Shown in pieces: positions 1-8,060 of a DNA stretch of 64,000 nt. How positions within the stretch are numbered: the stretch's first letter is position 1; each line of letters begins with the position of its first letter. The notes beneath the pieces were generated by a model, which was given only the letters and a program-made list of their open reading frames with translations, was not told where the DNA came from and did not search any database. A program made the position numbers and the translations under genes. The stretch is from an uncultured Prevotellaceae bacterium. GTDB lineage: Bacteria > Bacteroidota > Bacteroidia > Bacteroidales > Bacteroidaceae. The stretch is taken from assembly GCA_900315075.1 (NCBI GenBank), contig OMXV01000020.1, forward strand, positions 1 to 64,000, given 5' to 3'.

Positions 1-267
1 GAGTTCCTTAGAGCAAAAAGAAAGAGCGAGCAAATAAAACCCGCTCAATTAAATAATATTAACTAAATATACTTGGATAAAATCATAGGAAGCAGGGCGA
101 GTTTTTCTTTCGCACTATAAACCCAGGGCGTTGCCCTGGGCTAATTGCTCTTTGGCCCTATAGGCCGCCAGAGTACAAATGCACTTGCGAAACTTCAGGT
201 AATAATACATAAATCCATGAAACATTCTCCTTTTACTCCCTGACTCCGTAGAGTTTCAAGTACCCAT

Positions 268-333
268 TGTACCCCCCCCGCCCTGCGGGCACCCCTCCCC
301 TAGTAACGGGCGGGGGAGTGTCTGGCGGACACA
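268..333. repeat. REP-like GC-rich palindromic element, copy 1
   Basis: About 66 bp nearly identical to 13424-13489. Shared landmarks in order are CCGCCCTGCGGGCACC, CCTCCCCT, a short A/T loop, a G-rich arm and GGCGGACACAAG. The C-rich and G-rich arms pair to give a long imperfect hairpin. Both copies lie in spacers just beyond the 3' end of a leftward gene, which would suit a transcript-end structure. Role is inferred. Confidence 0.7.
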
Positions 334-343
334 AGCTAATAGT

Positions 344-371
344 GGTGAGAGGTGAGAAGTGAGAGGTAAGA
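344..371. repeat. Degenerate heptamer array (GTRAGAR type)
   Basis: Four successive 7-bp units read GTGAGAG, GTGAGAA, GTGAGAG, GTAAGAG and are followed by ATTACC. The same unit, often with the same ATTACC-like end, recurs in at least five other spacers in the window. Confidence 0.7.
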
Positions 372-649
372 GATTACCACTACTGCTCTCTGTCCGGGCC
401 ACCACGGTGGATGACAGGCGATATTGCGGTGGATGGTCGTCACGAAGTGAGCGGAGCGAACATAAATAATCGCAACTTTGTTGCGTAAGCAATAATGCAG
501 CCCCTTTGATGGGGCGAGCATACTTTAATGAAAGAGCGACGAGTAGGAGCGGTTGAGCCCCATCCCGATGTCGGGAGGGGGACGGGGGTTGGGTAGGTAC
601 CCCTCATTAGGATAAGGAGGGGGCGGGGAGGTTGTGAAAAGCTCATCCT

Positions 650-1483
650 TTAATAGGAGTCGAGGACGGTGGTGACAAAGTCTAAGGCTTTTTCAAGTTT
701 CTTGAAAATGTTGCTTTCCATTCTGGAAACCACCACATATTTCACCTCTCTATTGCTATTCCATAGCGTGAGCAATTGGTCTTTGCCCTTTTTCACCTTG
801 CAAACAGAAGAGGTAGCATCGGATTTGTCGAGACGGAGCGTAGCGATACGGTCGCTCACTTCACCATTGTTGACGATGAACACATCAAACCACTGGTTCT
901 TGCGCACGCCGTGGTTGGCACCAAGGTCGATATAAACCTTTCCTGCACGCTTCGGCTTTTTGGCATCGGGTTCAATATTTGTGATAAGTCCGACCAATGC
1001 AAAAGCTTCCTCTGCCACCTCATTGAAATCGCTCTGATAAGGAAGTTTGTTACAAGCTAAGGCTAAGGCATCGGCATAACTCCTTTCCGACTGTTCAAAA
1101 CCTTTTTTGGTCATTCCCTGGGCAAGGACCTCATTGGTGGCAGTTTTCTTGATGGCTAAAAGATATTGGAATTCTACTTTGTAGTAGAACTTGCCATTAG
1201 TGGAGTCTCTGTAGTTGTATTGCCTATAGTTCTGGATAACGGTAAGCAACTTGTATGCGCAGTTCCTATCTTCCACTGCCAACACCTTCGGATTTTCATT
1301 CACTTTTTTGATGAGTGGCGCACGCATGGCGGCAAAGGTGCTCTGCTCACTGCTCTGGTCGCTTCTGACAAGGATGGGCGATTCGACGTAGATATTATTC
1401 CTACCCGTTGTTAACTCCGCCTGTGCAAAGGCAGAAACAGCAAGAAGGCATACCAACATCATTAAGAATAGTCTTTTCTTCAT
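650..1483 (-). CDS. Secreted protein of unknown function, FlgT-C-like end
   Basis: A 277-residue protein with a clear signal peptide (residues 1-20, ending at AFA-QA), so probably periplasmic or outer-membrane associated. The middle is rich in charged and aromatic residues without a motif I recognise. Around residues 170-205 the run GKVYIDLGANHGVRKNQWFD resembles the beta-rich C-terminal domain seen in FlgT and related CsgG-like envelope proteins, where a glycine-rich LG-x-x-x-GV turn is typical; this is only a resemblance. It begins 25 bp downstream of the acyl-CoA ligase gene on the same strand, so the two are likely co-transcribed. The stop lies against the hairpin-rich spacer. Function unknown. 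Confidence 0.75.
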   Translation of the reverse strand: MKKRLFLMMLVCLLAVSAFAQAELTTGRNNIYVESPILVRSDQSSEQSTFAAMRAPLIKKVNENPKVLAVEDRNCAYKLLTVIQNYRQYNYRDSTNGKFYYKVEFQYLLAIKKTATNEVLAQGMTKKGFEQSERSYADALALACNKLPYQSDFNEVAEEAFALVGLITNIEPDAKKPKRAGKVYIDLGANHGVRKNQWFDVFIVNNGEVSDRIATLRLDKSDATSSVCKVKKGKDQLLTLWNSNREVKYVVVSRMESNIFKKLEKALDFVTTVLDSY

Positions 1484-1508
1484 AGTTTTTAAGTTAGTGT
1501 GATTAGGG

Positions 1509-3128
1509 TTATTTGTATAGGTATCGTTTAATGCTCATTTTCGGTGTCTTTTCAAATGGCGATGCCATCAGTTCCACCTTGTTAATCTTGCTGTAAGCTG
1601 GAAGAGCTTTGTTGGCTGCCACACGGATTTGCTCAGGAATGTCCTTCTTTGACTCTTCGCTGATGTCATCTGGTATTTCGGCATATACTAAAGCCACAAG
1701 CTTGCCATTACGATCGACGACAAGGGATTCGATGACATACGGGCAGCCTGACAGCACAGACTCCACCTCCTCGGGATAGATGTTTTGGCCAGAGGAGTTG
1801 AGAATCATGGATTTGATGCGACCACGGATGAAGATATTACGTTCATCGTCCATCGTACCCAAATCGCCTGTACGGAACCATCCATCGTCGGTGAATGCTA
1901 CTGCATTGGCCTCAGGATTTTTGTAATAACCCACGGTGATGTTTTCTCCTCGCGCCTGAATTTCGCCAGCAATATTCTTAGGATCATCGGAATCTATCCT
2001 AATATCATGAACGGGTTTTCCGCAGGAGCCTGGGACAAAATCTGTCCACCACTCCCAACCTAACAATGGGCATGCCTCTGTCATCCCATACCCCACGGTG
2101 AAAGGCAGGCGTATCTTTTTAAAGCATTGTTCCACTTCAGGTTTTAACGGTGCACCTCCCATGATGAAACAGCGCACACGCCCACCAAAGGCAGACAAGA
2201 GTTTCTTGCGAACAATCTTGTATATCAGTTTTTTGGCATAGGGCATGGAATCCACCCATCGTTTTTTCTCCAATGCCGGTTTGATAGACTTGTCATAGAC
2301 CTTTTCCATGACCAGCGGAACCGTTACGACCATATAGGGTTTCACCTGCTTCATTGCTTTGAGAAGCGTGGTAGGAGAAGGTGTCTTACCTAGGAAATAT
2401 ACCGTCACACCATCGACATTAGGATGGATAAACTCGATAGCAAGACCATACATATGGGCCATGGGAAGCATCGAGACGATGGTCTCGCCTGGACGGTTCG
2501 GAAAATGAGTATTGCTGAATTCATCGGTGTCGGAAATAGCACCGTAAGTAAGCATCACACCTTTGGGATTGCCCGTGGTGCCAGATGTATAGTTGATGAT
2601 AGCCAACTTATCTGAATTGTCTGTGGGATAAGATACCTGCTTCGGTGACAACCCATGGGGATAACGACGTGCAAATAATTTCTCACGGTTTTTCCATGCC
2701 TTGGCCACCTTTTCATCTCTATGCCACAGCAAACGACTGTCCTTCACATTGATAGCTGCCTTGAGTGCTGGCATTTGCTCGGGATGTAACTTTGCCCATA
2801 TATCATCGTCGATAAAAAGCAGGACACTGTCGGAGTGGTGTGTGAGGGTGGACACACTGTTGGGGTGGAAATCCGCCAATAGTGGCACTGCCACACAGCC
2901 ATTGACATTGACGGCCCAGAAGGCCATTGCCCACCGGGCGGAGTTGCGGGCGCAGATAGCGATTTTATTGCGCTTTGTAATTTTGGCTTCATTGAGAAAT
3001 AGCTGGAACATTTCTATGTTTTTTGCCAAGTCAGCGTATGTGAACGACTCGCCTTCATAGTCGCAGAGTGCCTTTTGGTTCCAGCGTTCCTGAACCGTTT
3101 CCTCCAATTTTTTCAGATAGTGCTTCAT
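1509..3128 (-). CDS. AMP-forming acyl-CoA ligase (long-chain fatty acid type)
   Basis: A 539-residue adenylate-forming enzyme expected to activate a fatty acid with ATP and CoA. The AMP-binding signature SGTTGNPKGVML is at about residues 180-191, the YGMTEACP motif that contacts adenylate near 355, and the TGDLG hinge motif near 425; the C-terminal lid is present although its lysine region (EKTPKMSIKRYLYK) is the very end. Length is shorter than the roughly 600 residues of many FadD-type Bacteroidetes ligases but complete for the superfamily. A TATCTTTGC promoter element lies about 130 bp upstream and the secreted unknown gene follows closely. The true acid substrate cannot be told from sequence. 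Confidence 0.9.
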   Translation of the reverse strand: MKHYLKKLEETVQERWNQKALCDYEGESFTYADLAKNIEMFQLFLNEAKITKRNKIAICARNSARWAMAFWAVNVNGCVAVPLLADFHPNSVSTLTHHSDSVLLFIDDDIWAKLHPEQMPALKAAINVKDSRLLWHRDEKVAKAWKNREKLFARRYPHGLSPKQVSYPTDNSDKLAIINYTSGTTGNPKGVMLTYGAISDTDEFSNTHFPNRPGETIVSMLPMAHMYGLAIEFIHPNVDGVTVYFLGKTPSPTTLLKAMKQVKPYMVVTVPLVMEKVYDKSIKPALEKKRWVDSMPYAKKLIYKIVRKKLLSAFGGRVRCFIMGGAPLKPEVEQCFKKIRLPFTVGYGMTEACPLLGWEWWTDFVPGSCGKPVHDIRIDSDDPKNIAGEIQARGENITVGYYKNPEANAVAFTDDGWFRTGDLGTMDDERNIFIRGRIKSMILNSSGQNIYPEEVESVLSGCPYVIESLVVDRNGKLVALVYAEIPDDISEESKKDIPEQIRVAANKALPAYSKINKVELMASPFEKTPKMSIKRYLYK

Positions 3129-3257
3129 CTAATTCAGAATATTATGGTTTTTAAGGGAAAGAAAAAACGGACCGTCTAATGTTGGTCTTCAGATGATAAG
3201 GTCATGAGGTGAAGTAATCTGAAACACCTCATTTTACGTGCAGATTCACTTGTTTTT

Positions 3258-3266
3258 GCAAAGATA
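3258..3266 (-). promoter_or_regulatory. Bacteroidetes -7 box for the acyl-CoA ligase gene
   Basis: Read on the minus strand this is TATCTTTGC, a perfect match to the TAnnTTTGY -7 element. The upstream sequence is A/T-rich with a TTG about 18 bp away rather than a clean TTTG. A leader of about 125 nt would follow, containing an ATGAGGTG/CACCTCAT stem at roughly 3203-3232. Confidence 0.6.
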
Positions 3267-3507
3267 ATAAAAAAATTTTTAACAATAGACATTCTCTGTA
3301 TTTTTTAAATGAGTGTATAAAAAAAGATGACAATGATAATTGCTTTATTGGATTCTTCGGACATCACGGGGTACAGTGGATAGTTTATGCTGCGATGATA
3401 AGTTTTTCTTAGTTTTTTGCTTCAGAGGGATATAAAATAGAGAAAATGTTGTAATTTTGCGCTCATATCGTGGTTATCGATACCTGATGGGGTCAAATAA
3501 CGGCCAT

Positions 3508-3540
3508 GCGAATAAAGTTGAGTAGTAACTCAACTTTCGC
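3508..3540. other. Strong stem-loop in spacer before the nitrilase gene
   Basis: The arms AAAGTTGAG and CTCAACTTT pair perfectly around a TAGTAA loop, and the stem extends through a GCG/CGC clamp past a 3-nt bulge. No T-run follows, so it is not a plain terminator. A TAATTTTGC -7-like box lies about 50 bp upstream in the plus direction, so the hairpin could sit in the 5' leader of the nitrilase transcript. I do not recognise a known riboswitch class. Confidence 0.5.
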
Positions 3541-3625
3541 AAGTAAGGAGAGATTAGGCGGGAAAAAGGTTTTAAAGGTATAGATTACGTCATTATCTCA
3601 CAAAATAGCTGTAAAAATGAGCATA

Positions 3626-3676
3626 CGTCCCTTTAACTACTCTTTAACTACCTTTTAACTACCCTTTAACTACTGC
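3626..3676. repeat. 11-bp-unit tandem array (TTTAACTACCC type)
   Basis: Four to five tandem units of the type CTTTAACTACT / TTTTAACTACC, the reverse complement of AGTTAAAGGGT. The same array occurs at 27199-27240, 49958-50004 and 57510-57565. Here it abuts the apparent N-terminal coding end of the nitrilase gene and places TAA stops in every nearby unit. Confidence 0.8.
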
Positions 3677-3714
3677 AAATTGAGCGATGGAATCTCCAAC
3701 ACATTTCAGCATTA

Positions 3715-4398
3715 TTGCAAGGGCAGGCAAAGGCCGACCTTTATGTGCTGGCAGAAACCTTTGCCACAGGGTTCCTAGCTGAAGGTTCTACTGAACAGGC
3801 TGAGGAACAGTCGAACAGGATTTTCTGCTGGATGCAGCAACAGGCACACCTTCTTGATGCTGCCATCGCAGGCAGTGTGGCTACAGTGGATGAGAAGGGG
3901 CAGTTGCGAAACAGACTGTTTTTTGTTCGCCCTGACGGCAGCTATGATTATTACGACAAACGGCATTTGTTTAGTTTTGCCGGCGAAACAGACAAATATG
4001 TGGCAGGAGAACGTCGCGTGGTCGTGGAATGGTGTGGCGTGAGATTCCTATTGCAAGTATGCTATGACCTGCGATTCCCTGTATTCTCTCGTAACCACGA
4101 TGACTACGATGCCATCATCTATGTGGCCAACTGGCCGGCATCTCGTCGAGATGTATGGCAAACGCTACTGAAAGCACGCGCCTTGGAGAACCAGTGCTAT
4201 GTGGTGGGCGTGAACTGTGTGGGCAACGACAATGTTCGTGACTACTTAGGAGATTCTGTCATCATCAATGCCTATGGGCACACTGTCGCAGCTTGTACCC
4301 CTGGCAAGGTGGAAACAGCTATGGCATCCCTTGATTTAGAAGAATTGAACCGCTTCCGCCAGAAATTCCCTGTGCTGGAAGATGCTGATGTAAAATAG
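3715..4398 (+). CDS. Nitrilase-superfamily amidohydrolase (omega-amidase type), 5' end unclear
   Basis: The protein carries the full nitrilase triad in order: Glu in LAETFATGF (residue about 13), Lys in YDKRHLFSF (about 83) and Cys in QVCYDLRFPV (about 120), with a YafV-like layout suggesting an omega-amidase acting on 2-oxoglutaramate or a similar amide. Using the TTG at 3715 gives 227 residues, roughly 30 fewer than usual, and cuts inside the first helix. The frame stays open upstream to 3670 and encodes family-like sequence (LQIERWNLQHISALL), but no ATG is present and a TAA from the tandem array ends the frame at 3667. A CTG at 3673 or the TTG are the only candidate starts. It may be expressed from a non-ATG codon or may be 5'-damaged. 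Confidence 0.7.
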   Translation: MQGQAKADLYVLAETFATGFLAEGSTEQAEEQSNRIFCWMQQQAHLLDAAIAGSVATVDEKGQLRNRLFFVRPDGSYDYYDKRHLFSFAGETDKYVAGERRVVVEWCGVRFLLQVCYDLRFPVFSRNHDDYDAIIYVANWPASRRDVWQTLLKARALENQCYVVGVNCVGNDNVRDYLGDSVIINAYGHTVAACTPGKVETAMASLDLEELNRFRQKFPVLEDADVK

Positions 4399-4410
4399 TT
4401 AGAAGTGTTT

Positions 4411-4480
4411 TTAGTTAGAAGTTAGGAGTTAGAAGTTAGGAGTTAGAAGTTAGGAGTTAGGAGTTAGAAGTTAGAAGTTG
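4411..4480. repeat. Degenerate heptamer array (GTTAGRA type)
   Basis: Nine tandem 7-bp units alternating GTTAGAA and GTTAGGA follow the nitrilase stop codon. Beyond it (4490-4680) lie further looser repeats made of CAATTCT/CTCAAAT words and ATTCAYGA words; no gene is present in this spacer. Confidence 0.85.
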
Positions 4481-4680
4481 AGGGCTGCGAAAATCTCTAA
4501 TCTCAAATTAATTCTCAAATTCTCCAATTCGTGATAAAGCAAAATAAGGTAAATTCATGATAATACCGATGCTTATAGCATCGTCTATAATTCTTGAAAA
4601 TTCATGGCTAATTCACGAGAATTCATGTTTAAGAACAATCATCAATTCTCAATCCTCAATTCTCAAATCAGCTGGGCAGT

Positions 4681-4730
4681 ATCGGCGGTGGTAATGTCTG
4701 AATTCCTGCAACTCCACATTAATTAATCTT
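4681..4730 (+). repeat. Mosaic spacer repeat shared with 26186-26242
   Basis: Two blocks, GGTAATGTCTGAATTCCT (4690-4707) and AACTCCACATTAATTAATC (about 4710-4728), reappear inverted at 26224-26241 and 26187-26206 with one mismatch each but different intervening sequence. It ends about 20 bp before the DUF2027-Smr start codon. Confidence 0.6.
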
Positions 4731-4748
4731 CAATATAAATATATAATT

Positions 4749-5906
4749 ATGAATAAATTGAAAATAGGCGATAAAGTAAGATTTCTGAGTGAAATTGGCG
4801 GCGGTAGAGTAGCCGGTTTCAAAGGCAATAATCTTGTACTCGTAGAAGATGAGGATGGTTTCCAGATTCCCACTCCCATCAATGAGGTGGTAAAAGTGGA
4901 AACCGATGACTATAATATTGCAAAAGTTCATACCTCTGCCACGAAACAGCCAAAAACAGAATCCCCATCTGCCACAAAAGCTACCAAGAATGAGGAAGAG
5001 GACTACGACCCGGCTGACCGCCCGATAAGTTACCGCCCACCTGTTGAGGAGAGACGTGGCGGTGATGTGCTCTCTGCATACTTGGCTTTCGTGCCTATTG
5101 ATGTCAAGCAAATCAGCAGCACCAATTTTGAGACATATTTCGTTAACGATAGCAACTACTATTTACAGTTTACCTATATGGTGGCCGAAGGAGCCAGTTG
5201 GAGACTACGGGCATCGGGAGAGGTGGAGCCAAATACCAAACTCTTCATCGAGGAATTTGGGCGAGACGTACTCAACGAAATGGAAAAAGCATGTGTGCAA
5301 ATCATCGCCTACAAACGCGACAAATCGTTTATCCTGAAACCCGCCGTCGATGTGCAGTTTCGTATCGACCCGGTGAAATTCTATAAACTGCATACTTTCC
5401 AGGAGAATGACTTCTTTGAGGCACCTGCTATGCTTATCACCATTGTCGAAAACGACATCACACCAAGACCGTTGGTAATTGATGCCAAGCAATTGAAACA
5501 GGAGATGTTCTCCCCCAAGAATTCTCAGGAACAAGGCAGAGGACAACAGAAAAATGGTGGAGGTATGGTGCGAAGATATGAGAATGGGCAAAGTAAGGGG
5601 AAACCGATGGAAAGTCGGAAATCCGACAACATCGTGGTGGACCTCCATGCACATGCCATCTTAGAGACTCAGGCGGGAATGTCGGCAGCGGATATTCTCA
5701 ACTACCAACTTGACATCTTCCGTAGGACACTTGAGGAGCATAAGAAAGAAAAAGGAGCCAAAATCGTCTTTATTCATGGAAAAGGTGAGGGCGTGCTCAG
5801 AAGAGCCCTAATCAACGAATTGAAATATAAATATAAGAAATACACCTATCAGGATGCTTCATTCCAAGAATATGGCTATGGCGCCACACAGGTGACGATT
5901 CACTAA
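4749..5906 (+). CDS. DUF2027 and Smr domain protein
   Basis: A 385-residue cytoplasmic protein of a Bacteroidetes-type architecture. Residues 1-60 form an SH3-like barrel start (IGDKVRFLSEIGGGRVAGF), 60-110 are a charged linker, about 110-270 match DUF2027, 270-310 are a low-complexity Gly/Gln linker, and about 310-385 are a C-terminal Smr domain with the VVDLHAHAI and HGKGEGVLR motifs. Smr domains, as in MutS2, act on branched DNA or RNA; the specific substrate of this family is not known to me. It stands alone, convergent with the acyltransferase gene, whose stop is 4 bp away. Confidence 0.88.
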   Translation: MNKLKIGDKVRFLSEIGGGRVAGFKGNNLVLVEDEDGFQIPTPINEVVKVETDDYNIAKVHTSATKQPKTESPSATKATKNEEEDYDPADRPISYRPPVEERRGGDVLSAYLAFVPIDVKQISSTNFETYFVNDSNYYLQFTYMVAEGASWRLRASGEVEPNTKLFIEEFGRDVLNEMEKACVQIIAYKRDKSFILKPAVDVQFRIDPVKFYKLHTFQENDFFEAPAMLITIVENDITPRPLVIDAKQLKQEMFSPKNSQEQGRGQQKNGGGMVRRYENGQSKGKPMESRKSDNIVVDLHAHAILETQAGMSAADILNYQLDIFRRTLEEHKKEKGAKIVFIHGKGEGVLRRALINELKYKYKKYTYQDASFQEYGYGATQVTIH

Positions 5907-5909
5907 ATG

Positions 5910-6926
5910 TCATCTTATTCTTTCTATTAGGCGCATATATAACCAACCGGCAAGGAGGCTTAACGCTATATAGACGACACAGACAAAAAGGAGGTTCATA
6001 CCCATATCGAAGCCTTTTAACGCAAACATCCGAAGGATGGGATGGCATACGAAGACTCCGGCAGAAACACTGCCTATCCATGTGAGACTGCGGAAATGGC
6101 AATGACGTACTAACAACAAAATCACAGCTACCACAAACAAGGGACTCAACACCCATAGTGGTGTCCACACACTGCTCAACAGCCATAACGACAGAAGGAC
6201 GAGCAGACTTGCTACCCAATGACTATCTATCAAGCGAATAAATCGCGTGCTGCCATGGCGAGCTGTCCAGATGCCAAGGGTGAAAACCGACAGCCATAGG
6301 GGAAAATTATGGCGTAGCTGGTAATGAATCTCTGAAAGATGCTCGGCGTATGCAAAATAGACGCCTATCACAATAGACAATGCTGTAAGTATGAGCAGCA
6401 ATCTATCGCTCCGTTTATAATGAAATAGCAAATATACGATATACAACTGCATCGTCACACCAAAATACCAATATACGCCCGGTGTGATAGCACGAGCGTC
6501 GTAGAGATTGAGGGTGAGAGTCAACTGGCCTATAATGTCTGAAGGCGAAATGATGCCTTTAGGTAGATAATTCAAGACAAAGAACAAATACGCGGGGACC
6601 AGAAGCAAAAGGAGTTTCTTGTAATGATTGCGTAAATAGCCCCATGGCCTCAAAGGATGCTTACCCAATTCATATTTGCACACAAGTCCATAACCACTCA
6701 AAAAGAGAAAAACTGATACGCCATACCATCCCCAAAATGAAAAACAGGCCTCAACGCATGCCCCCAAACCTTCACGAAGCCCTGTGAAAAGTGCTCCTAC
6801 TCGCTCCTGGGTGAATTCAAACTCACATTCCAGGACCCCAGAGTCGAGATGCAGCAAATTGTGTAGGCAAATCAGCAAAATGCCTATACCACGCATACGC
6901 AGAGAGGTGGTTTTGTCTATTTTCAT
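5910..6926 (-). CDS. Membrane acyltransferase, acyltransferase-3 family
   Basis: A 338-residue multi-pass membrane protein with about ten hydrophobic segments. It opens with LRMRGIGILLICLHNLLHL, matching the R-x-x-x-x-x-H layout of acyltransferase-3 enzymes, and has FLSGYGL near residue 80 as in O-acetyltransferases that modify surface polysaccharides or lipids. The acceptor cannot be inferred. A TACTTTTG promoter-like box lies at about 6946-6954 on the minus strand. It is a single gene, convergent with the Smr gene. Confidence 0.85.
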   Translation of the reverse strand: MKIDKTTSLRMRGIGILLICLHNLLHLDSGVLECEFEFTQERVGALFTGLREGLGACVEACFSFWGWYGVSVFLFLSGYGLVCKYELGKHPLRPWGYLRNHYKKLLLLLVPAYLFFVLNYLPKGIISPSDIIGQLTLTLNLYDARAITPGVYWYFGVTMQLYIVYLLFHYKRSDRLLLILTALSIVIGVYFAYAEHLSEIHYQLRHNFPLWLSVFTLGIWTARHGSTRFIRLIDSHWVASLLVLLSLWLLSSVWTPLWVLSPLFVVAVILLLVRHCHFRSLTWIGSVSAGVFVCHPILRMFALKGFDMGMNLLFVCVVYIALSLLAGWLYMRLIERIR

Positions 6927-7068
6927 GAGTTTTCGCCTTAACAGATTACAAAAGTAGCAAGAAAAAGCGAATTATTCATCGGGCACATGTAAAAATGGAT
7001 GTTTTTCCCACATAATGCTTTCTAAAAATCGTCTTTGGTTATTTTTTTCAAAAAAAATACGGAAAAAT

Positions 7069-7100
7069 TTTGTGGGATAAAAAAAATGCATTACCTTTGC
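7069..7100 (+). promoter_or_regulatory. Promoter of the tRNA-Ser/tRNA-Glu unit
   Basis: TTTG at 7069-7072 and TACCTTTGC at 7092-7100 are separated by 19 bp, an excellent Bacteroidetes -33/-7 pair, about 40 bp before the tRNA-Ser gene. Confidence 0.8.
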
Positions 7101-7139
7101 ACCGCATTTGAGAGAAAATGCTGGATTAGAACACCGGAA

Positions 7140-7226
7140 GGAAGTTTGGGTGAGTGGCTGAAACCAGCAGTTTGCTAAACTGCCGTACGGGTTACCGTAC
7201 CGGGGGTTCGAATCCCCCAGCTTCCG
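7140..7226 (+). tRNA. tRNA-Ser (anticodon GCT)
   Basis: The 87-nt sequence folds into a class II tRNA: acceptor GGAAGTT/AGCTTCC, anticodon stem GCAGT/ACTGC with loop TTGCTAA, a long variable arm (CCGTACGG/CCGTACC region), T arm GGGGG-TTCGAAT-CCCCC and discriminator G. CCA is not encoded. It reads AGC/AGU codons and is followed 19 nt later by tRNA-Glu. Confidence 0.95.
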
Positions 7227-7245
7227 CTCATAAGCGAAGCCAAAC

Positions 7246-7317
7246 GGAGGATTCATCTAATGGTTAGGATACAAGATTCTCAATCTTGGCATAGGGGTTC
7301 GATTCCCCTATCCTCTA
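7246..7317 (+). tRNA. tRNA-Glu (anticodon CTC), target of the integrative element
   Basis: A 72-nt cloverleaf: acceptor GGAGGAT/ATCCTCT with a G-U first pair, anticodon stem CAAGA/TCTTG with loop TTCTCAA, T arm AGGGG/CCCCT and discriminator A. Its last 16 nt lie inside the 17-bp att repeat, so the element's left end supplies or preserves the 3' part of the gene. The native downstream terminator now lies beyond the element at 13104. Confidence 0.95.
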
Positions 7318-7318
7318 C
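7302..7318 (+). repeat. attL core of integrative element
   Basis: ATTCCCCTATCCTCTAC, identical to 13085-13101. It covers the 3' half of the T arm and acceptor of tRNA-Glu. Six further upstream bases match with two mismatches. Confidence 0.9.
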
Positions 7319-7332
7319 AAAATCATCCTTTT

Positions 7333-7369
7333 AATACCTTGTAAGTCAAGCACTTACAGGGTATTTTTG
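7333..7369. terminator. Hairpin terminator just inside attL
   Basis: AATACCTTGTAAGT pairs with ACTTACAGGGTATT around a 5-nt loop, followed by TTTTT. It would end tRNA-Glu transcription within the element, replacing the displaced native terminator. Confidence 0.7.
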
Positions 7370-7376
7370 CGTTTAT

Positions 7377-7430
7377 AGGTGTACTAAAAGCGTACTACAT
7401 GAAATATAGGTGTACTTTGTGGTACTTTAG
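7377..7430. promoter_or_regulatory. Left arm-site-like repeats for the integrase
   Basis: Two copies of AGGTGTACT (7377 and 7408) and two shorter GTACT words (about 7392 and 7422) lie 60-110 bp inside attL. The same nonamer occurs twice inside attR at 12953-12978. Placement at both ends is what arm-type binding sites of tyrosine integrases look like; binding is inferred. Confidence 0.55.
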
Positions 7431-7540
7431 CCTCATCAAAAGGGGTGCAAGTGTATCACTACACCAACACCCCAAAACCAAAAGATAAGTTAGTTATTAC
7501 TTATCGGTTGCAAAGGTAATCATTTTATACCCCATACAAC

Positions 7541-7569
7541 AAAAAAGGTGGCTATCTTCTCAGACCACC
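7541..7569 (-). terminator. Terminator of the element's leftward operon
   Basis: On the minus strand GGTGG pairs with CCACC, with inner TCT/AGA pairs, and the stem is followed by TTTTTT. It lies 135 bp past the last leftward gene of the element. Confidence 0.65.
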
Positions 7570-7683
7570 ACCCAAATATGCACATGAAAGTATATATAAC
7601 TGCCAATCTTTCTTTCTGATTTTGGCATTTTCATTATTTGATCTCAATCAATCTCTTTGCAAAGCCACCTTTTTAGCGTTATT

Positions 7684-7700
7684 AGGTCAACTTTTGACCC
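7684..7700. repeat. 17-bp palindromic repeat, copy 1
   Basis: AGGTCAACTTTTGACCC, containing the inverted repeat GGTCAA/TTGACC. It lies just past the stop codon of the element's last gene. An identical copy is at 8285-8301. Confidence 0.6.
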
Positions 7701-7704
7701 CAAA

Positions 7705-8058
7705 TCAATCCTTTTTCCTGGGTCTGCCTCTTCTGGCAAACAAACAATCTGAAAGAAAATACCTATTATTGTCCGCTGCAGTGGGTTCAAGAAAGCCATT
7801 TCTTAATGCAGTTGAAAAGCACCATGCACTTAACTCTTTTCTCCACTTGTAAGGCCAATTTAAAAAGGCTCTCCCATCATGTTCAAGCCAATATCTAATA
7901 TCTCCCTCACTACTTGGATTGTCCATAGCAAAGAGCAAATCACCATCAAACATGTCAGCATACATTTTCATTAAGGCTTTCACATCTGCCACACCAAAAC
8001 TAAGTGATAGTTTTATATCGTTACTCTGGTAGTTGATTTTCCTTTCTCTTAGCACCAT
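7705..8058 (-). CDS. Element-encoded small protein of unknown function
   Basis: Using the ATG at 8058 gives 117 residues; a TTG two codons upstream is the alternative. The ATG comes 2 nt after the stop of the preceding gene, indicating one transcript. The protein has a basic tail (RRGRPRKKD, reminiscent of an AT-hook core GRP) and a middle rich in aromatic residues (RYWLEHDGRAFLNWPYKW). The basic tail suggests nucleic-acid contact, but no family is recognised. It is the last gene of the element's leftward operon. Confidence 0.6.
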   Translation of the reverse strand: MVLRERKINYQSNDIKLSLSFGVADVKALMKMYADMFDGDLLFAMDNPSSEGDIRYWLEHDGRAFLNWPYKWRKELSAWCFSTALRNGFLEPTAADNNRYFLSDCLFARRGRPRKKD

Positions 8059-8060
8059 AA

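Larger units (their letters stand above)
1..649. other. Gene-free, hairpin-rich spacer
   Basis: No credible gene is seen here; the open frames lack family resemblance and cross repeat sequence. The stretch holds many short perfect hairpins: GAGCG/CGCTC at 24-46, CCCAGGGC/GCCCTGGG at 122-140 with a 3-nt loop, CGCAAC/GTTGCG near 471-485, GCCCC/GGGGC near 498-514, and CCCGA/TCGGG near 563-574. A GC-rich REP-like hairpin occupies about 268-333 and a 7-bp-period array 344-371; both are listed separately. The density suggests stacked repetitive elements downstream of the leftward gene that ends at 650. Confidence 0.6.

Noticed and set aside
4411-4480. Possible CRISPR-like array
   Set aside because: Units are 7 bp, contiguous, without spacers; no cas genes.
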